DNA of 64,000 bases, taken from positions 223,268,641 to 223,332,640 of the forward strand of contig CM040126.1 in assembly GCA_022559845.1 (NCBI GenBank). The letters are read 5' to 3'. Origin of the DNA: Amorphophallus konjac (taxonomy: Eukaryota > Streptophyta > Magnoliopsida > Alismatales > Araceae). Made by a program: the position numbers and the translations under genes. The notes below the pieces were generated by a model. The model was given only the letters and a program-made list of their open reading frames with translations, was not told where the DNA came from and ran no database searches. Shown in pieces: positions 21,163 to 32,014 of this stretch; the first letter of the stretch is position 1; each line of letters begins with the position of its first letter.

Positions 21163-22127
21163 TAGATTAAAAAACACATTTGATGATAGATTAATGAGTT
21201 AGAAGATTGTAGGGACTTTTTAACAAATAGTTGTATTCGAAGGATTGAAATGTAATAGCTCTATTTGTAGAGATTAAAAGTAAAAAATCTCATAATTCCA
21301 TATCTAATCTTGGACTACAAAGAAAGAGTGGATAATTTGTTGAGGAGGATATTCTTCCGGAGTGTATATATATATATATATATACATACACACACACACA
21401 AAGAGTAGAAATTAAGGCTCTGACAATTAACAAAAGCATACAATCCAACTATGTATAGCGGCATTCCCTGTGAAGGATGAAAATCTGCAGATTCCGAGAG
21501 ATTAAATAACTTAGATGTTCAGCTCATAGTGGCACCCGCCCATAAAAACACATTGGATGATAGATTAATAACCAATAAACAGCACAAACAATAGGTATTT
21601 GCTGCATACCAAGGAATGCTAAAAACATGATAGGGGAGGAGCAATACATATGGTGAGTCAAGATTTTACATGACTGAAAAAATAAGGAAGAAATGTTCTT
21701 ACCTCGATACAGATTGTGTACCTTTCTCTTGGATGTAGAATGAGCGCTTCAGTCGGCAGGCGAGGAGACGATGGGAGCCACCTGGAAGGGCTTTTGAGGA
21801 TGGCGCGATCGACCGGGAAGACAAGCGCAGGCGACAGCAGACGCCGGCAGGTGACCGCAGATGAGCGAGCAGACAACAGCAAACGGCGACAGTAGGCGAG
21901 TGCCGGAGAGGGATGAGGGTTCCGCCGGAGAGGGAAGGAGCAGGGCACGATCGCGAAGATCAATGGTGGAAGGAGTAAGGGTGCAGAGAAGGGCCCGTCG
22001 GACTGGGAGAAGGAGCACCTGCAGCGATGATCGACCGAGGAGAAGGAGCTCCTGCGCGAGGGTTCGGAGGGGCAGCGGCTGCAGAGCGAGGGCACGATCG
22101 ACAGAGCGGACATGAGGAGAGAGAATA
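20531..22127. other. 5' non-coding region of the PIF element with microsatellites
   Basis: No credible gene. It holds a (GT)n run at about 21130-21161, and a (TA)n plus (CA)n run at about 21366-21400. A minus-strand frame at 21658-22269 (203 residues) is Ser/Pro/Arg-rich low complexity and overlaps frames on the other strand, so I do not call it. Confidence 0.6.
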
Positions 22128-22206
22128 AAACGGGGTTAGGAGAATGAGAATATCTCATTCCATAATTTCGGTGGAATGAGATATTCTTATTCCCCACCCC
22201 GTTTTC
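22128..22206. repeat. Subterminal inverted repeat (imperfect, about 33 bp arms)
   Basis: The left arm (22128-22162) starts AAAACGGGG and ends ATCTCATTCC. The right arm (22174-22206) starts GGAATGAGAT and ends CCCCGTTTT. The arms are imperfectly complementary, with an 11-nt loop. It sits about 115 bp inside the PIF terminus. Confidence 0.75.
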
Positions 22207-22269
22207 GGGGATATACCCAAAAGGCTTAACCCAGGATATCCCTGCCAAAAATGTTTGTACCAAATGCAT

Positions 22270-22322
22270 AATAGGATTTATTTAGGGATATCCCCCTCCT
22301 ATCCCTCTACCAAACGACACCG
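22270..22322 (-). repeat. Terminal sequence of the PIF element with TAA target site
   Basis: Read on the minus strand from 22322 it begins CGGTGTCGTTTGGTAGAGGG, a PIF/Harbinger-like terminus, and is followed outward by TAA (22323-22325), the family's typical 3-bp target. The partner terminus is not in the window, so pairing cannot be verified. Confidence 0.6.
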
Positions 22323-22456
22323 TAAAGATTAACTGGGTAACAAGGAGGTCACTTAACTCATTTTTAACACGTTGTGCTTTGATAAGTTTTAAGTTAACTT
22401 GATATTAATGACTATTGAGTTACCAGCAATACCTATCTCTTCGCTCTTATTTACCC

Positions 22457-22550
<94 letters not shown>

Positions 22551-23044
22551 ACTTTTGGTTTTCTTTGAACATTAACTTTGGATTATTTGAGAAACCAATG
22601 CTATCCAAATTATGTAAAATTTTAACTTCAAACTTGTTCAAAAAATAATGTTCGTCAAAACCTGTGAACTATTTAAATATTATTTTTATAATGTGAGGCT
22701 TAATGTTCTTCAAAACCATAACCATTTCTTTAATGAAAAATCTCATCTGTCACATTTGCAAACTGAGGACAGCAAATCTATTTAACTCCATCCTTACCTC
22801 CTCGACCAAAAGGAAAAACAAAGAAAAAAATCACCTTTGCCTCCATTGGTTTTCAAGATGTATCTACTATTGTACTAGTTTCAGCTTGCAACACCACCAT
22901 ACAAAACAATTGGGATCGACTTGTTGTAAAAAATTGTACACACATTTTAATTAAGACAATTAATAATATACAAGTTTAATCTTTGTCCAGTAGACTTCCA
23001 TATTGGGAAGCAATTGACAATATTACATGTTCACAAAATACAAA
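22323..23044. other. AT-rich flank without a gene; (CT)n(TA)n microsatellite at 22459-22548
   Basis: A long (CT)n run (about 22459-22508) passes directly into (TA)n (about 22509-22546). The rest is AT-rich with no coding frame or recognised repeat. It is the only stretch here that could be pre-insertion host sequence. Confidence 0.7.
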
Positions 23045-23093
23045 TGTCACATTCCGAACTGATAGCAGCTGAATGCATGTTCGGAACGTGACA
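23045..23093. repeat. Hairpin at the LTR 3' terminus
   Basis: A 15-bp inverted repeat: TGTCACATTCCGAAC (23045-23059) against GTTCGGAACGTGACA (23079-23093), 14 of 15 pairs, 19-nt loop. The Tekay LTR at 8343-8367 ends in a smaller version, so a terminal hairpin may be a lineage feature. Confidence 0.85.
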
Positions 23094-24300
23094 GCAAAAC
23101 AGTCATGTCAATCAGAGCATACATAAAACAACACCAATGATACAAGGATACCATAATTTAACAAAAATATAATTTTATTGATATTCAGAATTTAAATTTA
23201 CAATTTGACTCGACTTACAATAATGGACTCAATAAAAGAAAACAAGGAAAAGGGAAGAGCACGACTCACGACACTAACTAGACTTAAGAAAATAAGGAAA
23301 AAGGCTCGGTCTCTAAGCTCCAGGTCCACTGGATCACTCTGGCCCATTCCCAATTTCATGCGCTCCATCTATCGCATTACCTGAAAAATGTTAAGAAAAC
23401 GAGGGTGAGCAAGAAGCTTAGTAGGATTTATACCTCTATTGCTAGGTAGAATTTAAGTAATTAATAATTTAATAGTGTGGAAAGAACTATATGCATGAAC
23501 GATACAAAATAACTAAATCCGAGAGACGATAAGCAAGCAGATTCATAATTAGCAGGAATTGTAGAAAGTTGAAGTGAAGGGATCATGTATATAAATTCAG
23601 TCAAGGTATAAGAAACTAGTATCAAGTGAAATTGTAACTTATCACACACAAGTGAATGTCACTTAGCAATTGACCATTTATCAAGTCAAGACAAGTCAAG
23701 TCACGTCAAGTAAGTACTTCCACGCATTTATGTATGCATAACTAAGTTTCACGAGAATGTGGAATGTCGTAGACTTACATGCTAGCAAGTACTTCAGTGC
23801 AATGCCTCACGATATCATTAAAACTCCCATGGGCACTAGAACTTTACGGGCGCTCCCCCCAGGACCAGATCGGGCCCTTTTGGTGCGTTGGCATTGATGG
23901 TTGGATCAGAGATCCCACGAAATCTAGACATCACAATATCTAATGGCCAAGAGTTCCAAGGTCAAGTTATGTAGCCAAGATAATACGTGTAGGAGTATGG
24001 ATTTTCTAAGAGTTCCAACCATAAGCTCATTAATCAAGGGAAAAGTCATTTGACGAAAATGACTTTAAGGAATGATATGAATGATTTATAGTGATATGAT
24101 TGAGAATGGACCTAATAAGGTCAAAATCTCGAGGTACTATAGCCGGGAGAGGCTATATTGGTTCAATACAGACAAAATCACGAAAAAATGGAAATTTTCA
24201 GAATACTGGATGAAGACGTGGTCAGCTCTGGATCGCTACTCGAAGAATGCGGTCTCGAGAGAACCGCTATCAAACGGGTCAGACCAAACAACGAGCCGAG
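23045..24300 (-). mobile_element. Antisense Tekay-like LTR fragment, cut by the Tat element at 24301
   Basis: On the minus strand the fragment ends ...TGTGACA at 23045, as Tekay LTRs do. Its block at 23845-23896, reverse-complemented, is close to 7580-7632 in the Tekay LTR ('gatgccaacgca', 'gggcccg', 'ctggtcct'). The 'gctcaccctcg ... aggtaatg' block at 23380-23412 corresponds in position to 7985-8035. The fragment stops where the Tat LTR starts with TGTTGACAC at 24301. The remainder would lie beyond that element. Confidence 0.65.
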
Positions 24301-24852
24301 TGTTGACACTGAAAACATGCCTAACTCTTCTTAACTTTTGCTTCTACAGGTCTCAAGCTCTGACTGAGAGCTCCTATGTCAACCAAGAAGAAAAGAAAGA
24401 AGAGAAAAAAGAAAGAAAAGAAGAAAAAGAATGGCGGAAGCCGAATAAAAGATGAAACCAAAGAAAAAAAAGAAAAGAGAAGATGCTCGGCTCCAACGAA
24501 CAGCCATTGAAGCGAGACCCGAGAGTTTAGAAAAATGCTCGGGACAATCTCCGAACAAACAAGCAGAAACCCAAGCATCAAGTACAAGCCGATCGATTGG
24601 CCAACCTTCACAAAAGAAGAAAATAAGCATAATTGGGCCTAGACAAACAAAATGGGCCAAAGAATGACCAAACTATTCAAGAAGTGATCAAATGGGCATT
24701 AGTGGGCCAAAAGAATGGGCAAATTGGCCTCAAAGGAGAAGAATGGGCCGGATAATCCCTTAATTCAACGCGCAAAACCCTCCATCGGGCGGCCAAATGG
24801 CGTGCCGTTTTCACCCACATTCTGCCACCGTGTCAAGCTGCGCCCTCCCCAT

Positions 24853-24860
24853 CTATAAAT
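24853..24860 (+). promoter_or_regulatory. TATA box of the plus-strand Tat LTR
   Basis: CTATAAAT about 550 bp into the LTR, in a GC-rich context ('ccatctataaatggcagcc'). Purine-rich sequence follows, as in a transcribed R region. Confidence 0.55.
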
Positions 24861-26174
24861 GGCAGCCACTGCAAAGAGAAAACTAGAAGAGGAGAAGATG
24901 TAGACAACTATGAAGAAAAGAAATGAGAGAGGGACAGAAGAATAGAAAAAAAGCCAGAGCAAAAGAAGAAAAACAAAGAGAGACTCTCTGGGGGGGTCAA
25001 AGAGAGAAATAGAAGAAAGGCGAATGGAGAGAGGGGAAGCTTGGGAGAGAAGAAAGAAACTGAGAGGGATCTCCTGGGGCAGTCGTCTATCATCTGCCAA
25101 CAGAGAGGAGGGGCTTAAAGCAAGAGAGGGGAGCCAGATTCTGATACTCTGTTTTCGCTGCAGGTAGCAAAGGTTGGTGCACGGGATATCACTCTCGTTT
25201 CTCGCTTGTCTCCCCTTTCACCAATATCCCCCTGTGGCTTGTAATGAAATGGGAAATGATATGAGCCCGCAGCTCCCCTTTGCTTCTTTTGTAATCAAGC
25301 CTTTGACTCTCTTCTTTTGGTTATCTCCCGGTGTGGGGGTGTAATGGAACGGTTCCGTGTGATATCACCAGGCTGAATGCAATATATTCTTCTCTTTATT
25401 TGATCATTTCCCGAGCTGTGTATGAAACCCCTCTTCTTGCTCTGTTGCTCTTGCTTCCGTATCGCTTATTAATATCCGGTTTCTTCCGTCGAGGCCGAAC
25501 ATGCCCTAGGATTACCAAGGGTTACATTAATGTTATCCCCTTCCCCGGAACTTTCTTTCAGTGCAATAGCTATACCGAATGCACTGTGTATCTTTCGTGG
25601 GTTTTATCGTCGGAGACACGTATACATGTGTATCTCCGTTTTGTTGCCTTTTCGGCGAGATTGGCTTCCCTCCCATAGGCTCTCCATTCACAGTCATGAA
25701 CTAGAGAGAATAGGGACCTACCTACAGTCTGGGCGCAGGGCCCTCCGGGACAGTTGAGTCCTCGTATGCCGCCCGCCAATTGCTTGAGCGTGTGCTACTT
25801 ACAATCCCTGTGGTTCGTCAGCTCACGGCTAACCTCCAGGTGTTAAGCAACTAATTCCTCTGTGCTTGACCCGCCATCTAGGGTTTAACGGTCAAATGAT
25901 TCCACCCCGAGAAAGACAGGGTGGGTGAGGGTCTATTTGATGTGGCCCATCCCTCTTTCCCATATACGGCTGACAGTCATTTTTTTTTGTCTTCTTGATG
26001 ATGATAGTCCAGTGACCAAGGAGGGGAAGCATTCACCATCAAACACTCATGTTGCCCTTCCCTTAACCACCACAGGGCTATAGGATCCCGTCCCCCTGTG
26101 GCGTAGAACCCTATGAGCCGTCGAAGGTGTATAGAAATGGGTCCTCGACCCGACATTAAATCCACGTTCCCTTG

Positions 26175-26315
26175 GGAATGGTTGTGGCTGTGGGTAAGGT
26201 ACCTCTTGTAGGCTAGACCTCGAGGTTTCCCCCCATTTTGGCCGTCCCTTTAAGCAACACATTTGGCCCATGGAGTATTGGTACCCCTCGTAGGCTAGTC
26301 CTCGGGGTTTCCATC
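26175..26315 (+). repeat. Tandem Tat-LTR motif, two copies
   Basis: Two copies about 80 bp apart around 'taggctag' at 26209 and 26290. Further copies of the same family, in the continuation of this LTR beyond LARD1, are near 35131 and 35215. They match the motif at 366-600. Confidence 0.6.
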
Positions 26316-26939
26316 CATCTGGGTTTGCCAGTCACCACTTGGAATTCTCGACTTTAAGGAGCCTAGCCAAGTTTTTGTGGGACTGTCTCCCCTTTTCCCC
26401 CGCAACCCTGTGGGTACGGGGAGGTGCTACCCAATTTTTGACTGAATACTTAGTCTGAATTAGGATGAAACCCTAGTGCTGGGGACTGTGAGCTTATTAT
26501 AGACTGTGCTTGAGTAGGAACCTCGCACAAGTCTTGATTTGCCGTGTTTGCAGGACATCTAGAACCTGAATTAACTCATTGATCAATCTAATTAACATCA
26601 TAAGTCTGAACATAACCTCAGTGTAGCTTAACAATCCAAAAATCATCAAACATGCCCTAAACCGGCGCGCCCCTAATCCGGCGCGTCCTCAATTGGCACG
26701 GTAGCCCCCCACGCCATTTTAACCCTACACTCAAAAGGTATTTCAACCCCATGGGCCCTAAACTGGCGCGGCCTTAGCGCACCATTTATACCCCTTGGGA
26801 GCGCGCCGTTTACACCCTTTGGGTGCACGCCGTTTTAAACCCCTCATATGCATCGACCTTAGCCAACTCACGTCGATCTTACCCCCTATATGCATCGACC
26901 TTAGCCCACTCACGTCGACCTTACCCCATATATGCACCG

Positions 26940-29671
26940 TGATGTGACACGACCTTGGACTTAAGCAAGCAAGCACATTCGCAATCTAAATGGGCCAATT
27001 TGGGCCGCCGCTCTCTCGTCGCTCACCCAAGCCCGGGGTAACTTGGCAATGCCAAGGTGAGGTTGAGGGGTTGGGCCCTTACTGGTAGAGGGCCAGCAAG
27101 GCCAAGACTTGATTCCCAATGGATGTGGAAGCCCAAGACAATGGGGCCGACCAAGTGCCAAAGGCACCGGTTTCTCTCTTTTCCCACGGTGATCACTTAT
27201 AGCACAAGAGCTTAAGGATCGGGCTCCCATTCACGGCCAGCGGAGTTTATGAACTAATATTGAAAGAACAAGCACAAATTAGAGTAAAGTTTGGAGCACT
27301 TACTCGACTGGTTTGAAGAAACCGGTCCCGCTCGGAGACGAGGGCGAGCGGGGAAGCGTGGGTTCCCCACACGCCGCGCCGGGGTAGCTTGACCTGTTTA
27401 AGCTATTACAACACTACACCCCATGCAAGGGGGGGATCGTGGGGAAGGGAAGATGATAGTTACATCCAAACACTACCTCCACACAGGGAGGGGCCTTCAG
27501 CCGGCCAAGCGGGGAGGGGAAACTAGTGCTAAGAGTGATGAAGAAGTGATGAAACCGAATCAGTCTTCCCTCTGTAATAGCTGACAGACAGAGGGTGTAA
27601 AGGCCGTAGAACTCTCTCTAGAATTTCTATGAGGGTCAGACCAGTGGGGATCTCTTCGTCTCTGGAACAGGAGTGCCTCTGAATTTTTCCAATTTCTTCA
27701 GGGGTAGCTGGCGGCCTGGGCGGGAGTACGAACAGGGTTCCTAAATCTCGGACTGTCTGCAACAGACTATCAACAGTAGGAAGACGCGGCTGTCCCGACA
27801 GTTCCCAAACTCCGAATCAGTCGCCGTTGGAACCGTTGGAACCGTGGGTGAGTCCTCTTTACATCAGAACAAACAGGGATGCCAAAAGATGCCGGTGAAG
27901 ATCAGAGGACTCAAAAAAGTGAGGAGTGGTTGATGCAGATAGTGGGAAGCAGAGTCGAACGCCTGAGGAAGAAAATTGGTAACTTCTTCTGCAAGATGCC
28001 GAACGGAGTTCCGCTTCTTGGTTCTGAAATTAGACAGGGAGAAGAAGAACTTTGTAGAAGAGCTCGTGGCCTGATTCCTCCGGGGTTTGTCGTGGTGAAG
28101 CTTTCTCTCCAGATCAGGATCTCTGCAGAGCTAGCTCCTGGTTTCCAACAGCAGGTTGCAGAGGATGCCCCGGCAGCTCCCGACCTCGGAATCAAGCGCC
28201 GTCAGAGTCGTTGGAATCGTGGACGAGTCCTCTTCGCAGAAAAAATGACGGGGAAGCCAACCGATGTCGGAGAAGACTAGGAGATGCAGAACAATGGCGA
28301 CTGGTCGGTGCAGACTATGAGTAGCAGATCTGCGTAGCTGAGGGAGAAAAATGAGAACTCTGGATCACAAATGCCGAATGAAGTTCTATTTCTTGATTCT
28401 GGAAGTAGACTGGGCGATGAAGAACTTTGAAGAAGAACTCGTGGACTGATTCCTTCTGGGTTCGTCGTGGCAGAGCTTCTAATCTGGCTCAGGTCCTTAG
28501 CCGAGGCAGAACTGCGCAGTTGTGGGAGAATGGACCTCCTAGACGACTCAGAGATCGGAAGAAGATGAAACCACTTCTGTTGTGAAGGAGACTGGTAGAC
28601 GCTTCCGACGATGGCTCTTGGGTCTTCAAACTCGTCCGGAGGAAGTCGTGGTGTCCGCTGCAAGTTGCTGGTTCATCTGCAACCTCTGGACAGCAAACTG
28701 CAACTTCGAAGTAGCTTCCAATGACCAAGAAAGAAGAAGGGGAAGGGGGTAGATGAGTGTGGGAGTGACCCCTGGTTGTAAGGGGGTCTTGGAGGGGGTG
28801 TTCTAAGGTGTGGGAGATGGAGAATAAGGTCTAGAAGAGGGTCCAATAGATGGTGGTAGTGGGGGCTACGAATTTGGTTGGAATGGAGAGAGGGAAAGGA
28901 TATTCGAAAATAGGTTTAAGGGTGGGGTTAATTTTTTGTCTTGGGAATGGGGGGGTTGTGTTGGGGAAGGGAAGGGGTGCTTGGGGTAGTGGGAAGGGTG
29001 CTTAGGAAAGTGGGAGGGGTAGTTGGGGGTTGGATGGTGAGGAGAGGATTGGTGGAGGGGGTCTTGGGAAGGGGTGGAGTATTGATGAGGGTTGTGGGGA
29101 ATGTGAAGAGGCTTAAATGGGGTAGGTGGGGAGTGGAGGTGGTTGGGAAGGGAGGAGAGAGAAGAAAATTCGAATTTGGGTGTTGAGGAGAGAGAAAGTG
29201 GAGTGAAAAAGAGAGATTAAGAGAGAGAAGACTCCCCTAGGGTTTCTCACCCAAAAAATGGAATCTCTTCACTAGATAAGAAGTGTAAATTCTCAAAATG
29301 GCAAGTTTTTTCATTCATTGATTCATTAAGTTGGAATGGGGGGGAATGGGGTCCTATATATAGGAAACTCACATTTCTACAAAAGTCCCTGACAATTGAC
29401 TCAATGACAAATAACCGAGGGGGTAGGGGAGAGCCCTTGGGCCAAGCCCAATGAATTGGGCCCAATAGCTAACTAGACAACCTAATGACACTCAAACTTA
29501 GGGAAATGAACACAAGACCTAGGAACATGACTCAAATAAAAGGGAAAATACATCAAATGACTCAAATAAAAATTACATAGGACTCAAAATTAAATGACTA
29601 GACCATACCGGATGCAACCGGGGCGAGGAGACGAGCTGTGAATGTGGGCATGGGAGGTGATGTCCCCATCA
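26940..29671 (-). repeat. LARD1 3' LTR (2732 bp)
   Basis: Ends TGATGTGACACG on the plus strand and ...CCCCATCA at 29671. A strongly G-rich plus-strand block occupies about 28740-29200. No real gene; open frames here are unmatched to any family and recur only because the LTR is duplicated. Confidence 0.9.
29352..29365. promoter_or_regulatory. Palindromic TATA element in LARD1 LTR
   Basis: TCCTATATATAGGA, a perfect 14-bp palindrome, about 310 bp from the LTR 5' end in element sense. Same sequence at 34446-34459 in the other LTR and in both LARD2 LTRs. Confidence 0.7.
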
Positions 29672-31843
29672 TACTCTAGGGGTGCGGAGAACTCGACTCC
29701 TTCGAGTAAGTGTCCTTCCCTCCTTGGAGGGTGTAGAAGTGGTACTGCCCTCAAGTCTTCGAGACCGATCCATCCACCTGCCGAGATAGCGCTCGTATAC
29801 CTTGCTCCTGGTGGTAGTGACATGTTCATCCAATATTCGTTCAATGCGCTCACGCTGGGCTCTCTTGGCTGGTGGACTCTCCTCACGGGTGAGTGCTCTG
29901 TCAACGGAGGGAATAGGCTCAATATCCTCACTAGGTACCACCGTGGGTCCCTTGTATGGCACTAGGTCGGCGACACTGAATGTGGGACTTACCCCATATT
30001 TCTCGGGGAGATCTAACTCATAGGCATTTGCACCAATGCGCCTCAGGATCTGGAAGGGACCAGCCCCACGTGACCTCAATTTGGAGATGGCTCCCGGGGA
30101 GAGCCTCTCCGTCCTTACCATCACAAAGTCACCCTCATGGAATTCTTGGTGACGTCGATGAGAGTCGGCTCGCCTTTTATAAGTCACATTCTTCTTGCTA
30201 ATGTGCTTGCGGATCTCTTTATGCAATGTTGTGAATGCAGACATTCTAGGGGTGATGGGTGGACCTGGGCAACCAAAAGTAGACATATCATGTAATGATG
30301 TAGTGTAGACTTTGGTCAGCCTAGGTGGGCCGGGGCACCCGTAGGTGGCCCTATCATGCAAAGTGGTGATAAATATCGGGGGACCCGGACATCCGTAGAT
30401 GCCTTTGACATGCTTAAGACCCATGATGAATGAAGGTGGACCATTACATCCGAACATGGATCACTCATACTTTTTACTTGACATGTGGGTGATATGAATG
30501 AATGGACCCAACATAGTGTTCATGCCAAGTGGTGTGGTAAGCCTAGACACATGCATATTTTTCCCAAGGGTGACTTCCATGTGTATAGGTGTGGGACAAC
30601 CTTTGAACTCCCATTGGAAAGGATCGAATGGATCTAAGAAGGTGATCATCATGGGGTGGAGCACAACCTTATTACCTAGGGATATGTGGCCCAAGGTCAT
30701 GGCTCCCAAGGTGTAACCCGGGTCTAGGATGGGGTGGATTGGGTCAAACATGGTGGGTTGGGTTAGGGAAAGGTGGGTGGTGGATAAGGTGGTTGGGTCA
30801 CATAGGGGTCTAGGCTCCCATAGGAAGGGATCAAAGGGGTAGTGGAAAGGTCTTCCTAGAGGGTGGCACTCTATGTCTTCAAGGTACCCAAACGGTGAGT
30901 CATCCTCCTCCAAGATAATTGGGCCAAGGTCTCTAGTGGGTTGGCCAATTAAAGCAATTGGAATCTTGATGGGTGGGAAGTGGGCCAAGATTGGTTTCTC
31001 ATCCTTGGGGAGAAAGAGGAGGATTTCACTCGTATAATGGCCACTAGTGTAGATGGAGGTGATGGAACCGGTGGCGGGGTAAGCTAGGAAGGGTCCACTA
31101 GAGTAGATGGGGCTAGACTCCAATGGTCCTATGGCTAGCATATTGGTCAGGTAGACTTGCCATTGTAAACAGTCCACTAGGTCCCCTAAGCCTTCCACAA
31201 AGTAGGAGGTTTGAAGTGTGACATGGGAAGACCGGGTGGGCATAATTTGGACTTGATATGCCAAGGGTGAGAGGTAAGGTGGTGAGCTAGGAATGGTGGG
31301 GCCTTGCTTAAGCCATTGGAGTATGGACTCATTCATGGTTAGGGTGTGCGGCTCATGAGGACCCGAACTAGGAGAGGTGGGTGGAAGTGGGGGGTCTAGG
31401 ATGTTCTCTATGGTGGGAGGTGAATCCGGATTGACATCCATCTCCACTTGGGTAGGAGTGTGGGCCACAACTTCCAAGGATAATGGGGTAGGATAGTCTA
31501 TGGTGGGTGGAGTGATAATGGTCAGTGCATGGTACTCTCGGGGTGGTAAACATGGGTGGACTTGGGTTGGGCTTGGTCGGGGAAGTTCATGGGTGGGAGT
31601 TGGGTTCGGGGGTGAAAGATCGGTTGGTTGAAGAGGTTTGGGTTGGGGTGCGTAGATCTTTCTAAGATCGGCTCTCATTTCATCCCAAGATTCAATGGGT
31701 GCTTCCCCTTTGGCTTCTTTCAAACCTACAATGTTCTCCCATTCTTTCCTAGCTTGGCGCCAAAGTAAACTCTTGGCATAGTTGACTTGGACAAGCCCTG
31801 ACAGGGTAAACCTCCCAAAGTGTTGGTCTATGACTTCTCCCAT
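29669..31843 (-). pseudogene. LARD1 single-frame protein: Gag-like start, unknown region, integrase C-terminal remnant
   Basis: Two open segments (31843-30461, 460 residues; 30457-29669, 262 residues) are in one frame, separated by TGA at 30461-30463. LARD2 has TGG at the equivalent codon. Residues 1-70 resemble the end of a Gag core (LLWRQARKEWENI, PIESWDEMRADLRKIYAP). Residues about 70-400 are proline-rich and unlike anything I recognise. Then come four GC-x-GPP motifs, and a segment resembling the tail of a chromovirus integrase (EFHEGDFVMV, GPFQILRRIG, YELDLPEKYGVSPTFSVADL). The frame ends with TGA on the LTR border. Function unknown; it could be a particle-associated protein or decaying coding sequence. 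Confidence 0.75.
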
Positions 31844-32000
31844 TGTAGATATATGCTAGGGAGGGATCCATCAAACACAAAGGCTTCTAATGGGCCTAAA
31901 AGTGACGAATATGCCATGTATGAGGTAGTCATGATAGTGGACAAGGGTGATGCATGCAATGGCCGTAGGACAAGACTTAGTAGAGACAAGTCTAGAACTT

Positions 32001-32012
32001 GCTCTGATACCA
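32001..32012 (-). other. LARD1 primer binding site, initiator tRNA-Met
   Basis: Minus strand TGGTATCAGAGC, two bases from the inner end of the right LTR. It fixes the element's orientation. Confidence 0.9.
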
Positions 32013-32014
32013 AT

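Larger units (their letters stand above)
8373..22322 (-). mobile_element. PIF/Harbinger DNA transposon, interrupted by LTR insertions
   Basis: The minus strand carries, from right to left, a terminal sequence at 22322, a Myb/SANT-like gene (19515-20530) and a transposase gene (19311 to about 8490) split by the 9399-18754 LTR nest. Two genes in this order, with a DDE transposase ending in the ERAFGVLK and CCVLHNFI motifs, is the plant PIF/Harbinger layout. The left terminus is absent because the Tekay LTR starts at its edge. Excluding the nested LTRs, about 4.6 kb of transposon remains. Nonsense codons, a probable frameshift and loss of one catalytic aspartate mean it is inactive. Confidence 0.8.

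Noticed and set aside
21658..22269. 203-residue minus-strand frame at the PIF end
   Set aside because: Ser/Pro/Arg-rich low complexity overlapping an opposite frame; it runs into the subterminal hairpin and has no family features.
24321..25100. Frames rich in Phe/Leu/Ser or Lys/Glu
   Set aside because: They come from a purine-rich strand bias in the Tat LTR leader and overlap on both strands.
27879..28280. 133-residue frame, repeated at 33017-33364
   Set aside because: Duplicated only because it lies in the two LTRs of LARD1; the copies differ by substitutions without signs of coding constraint.
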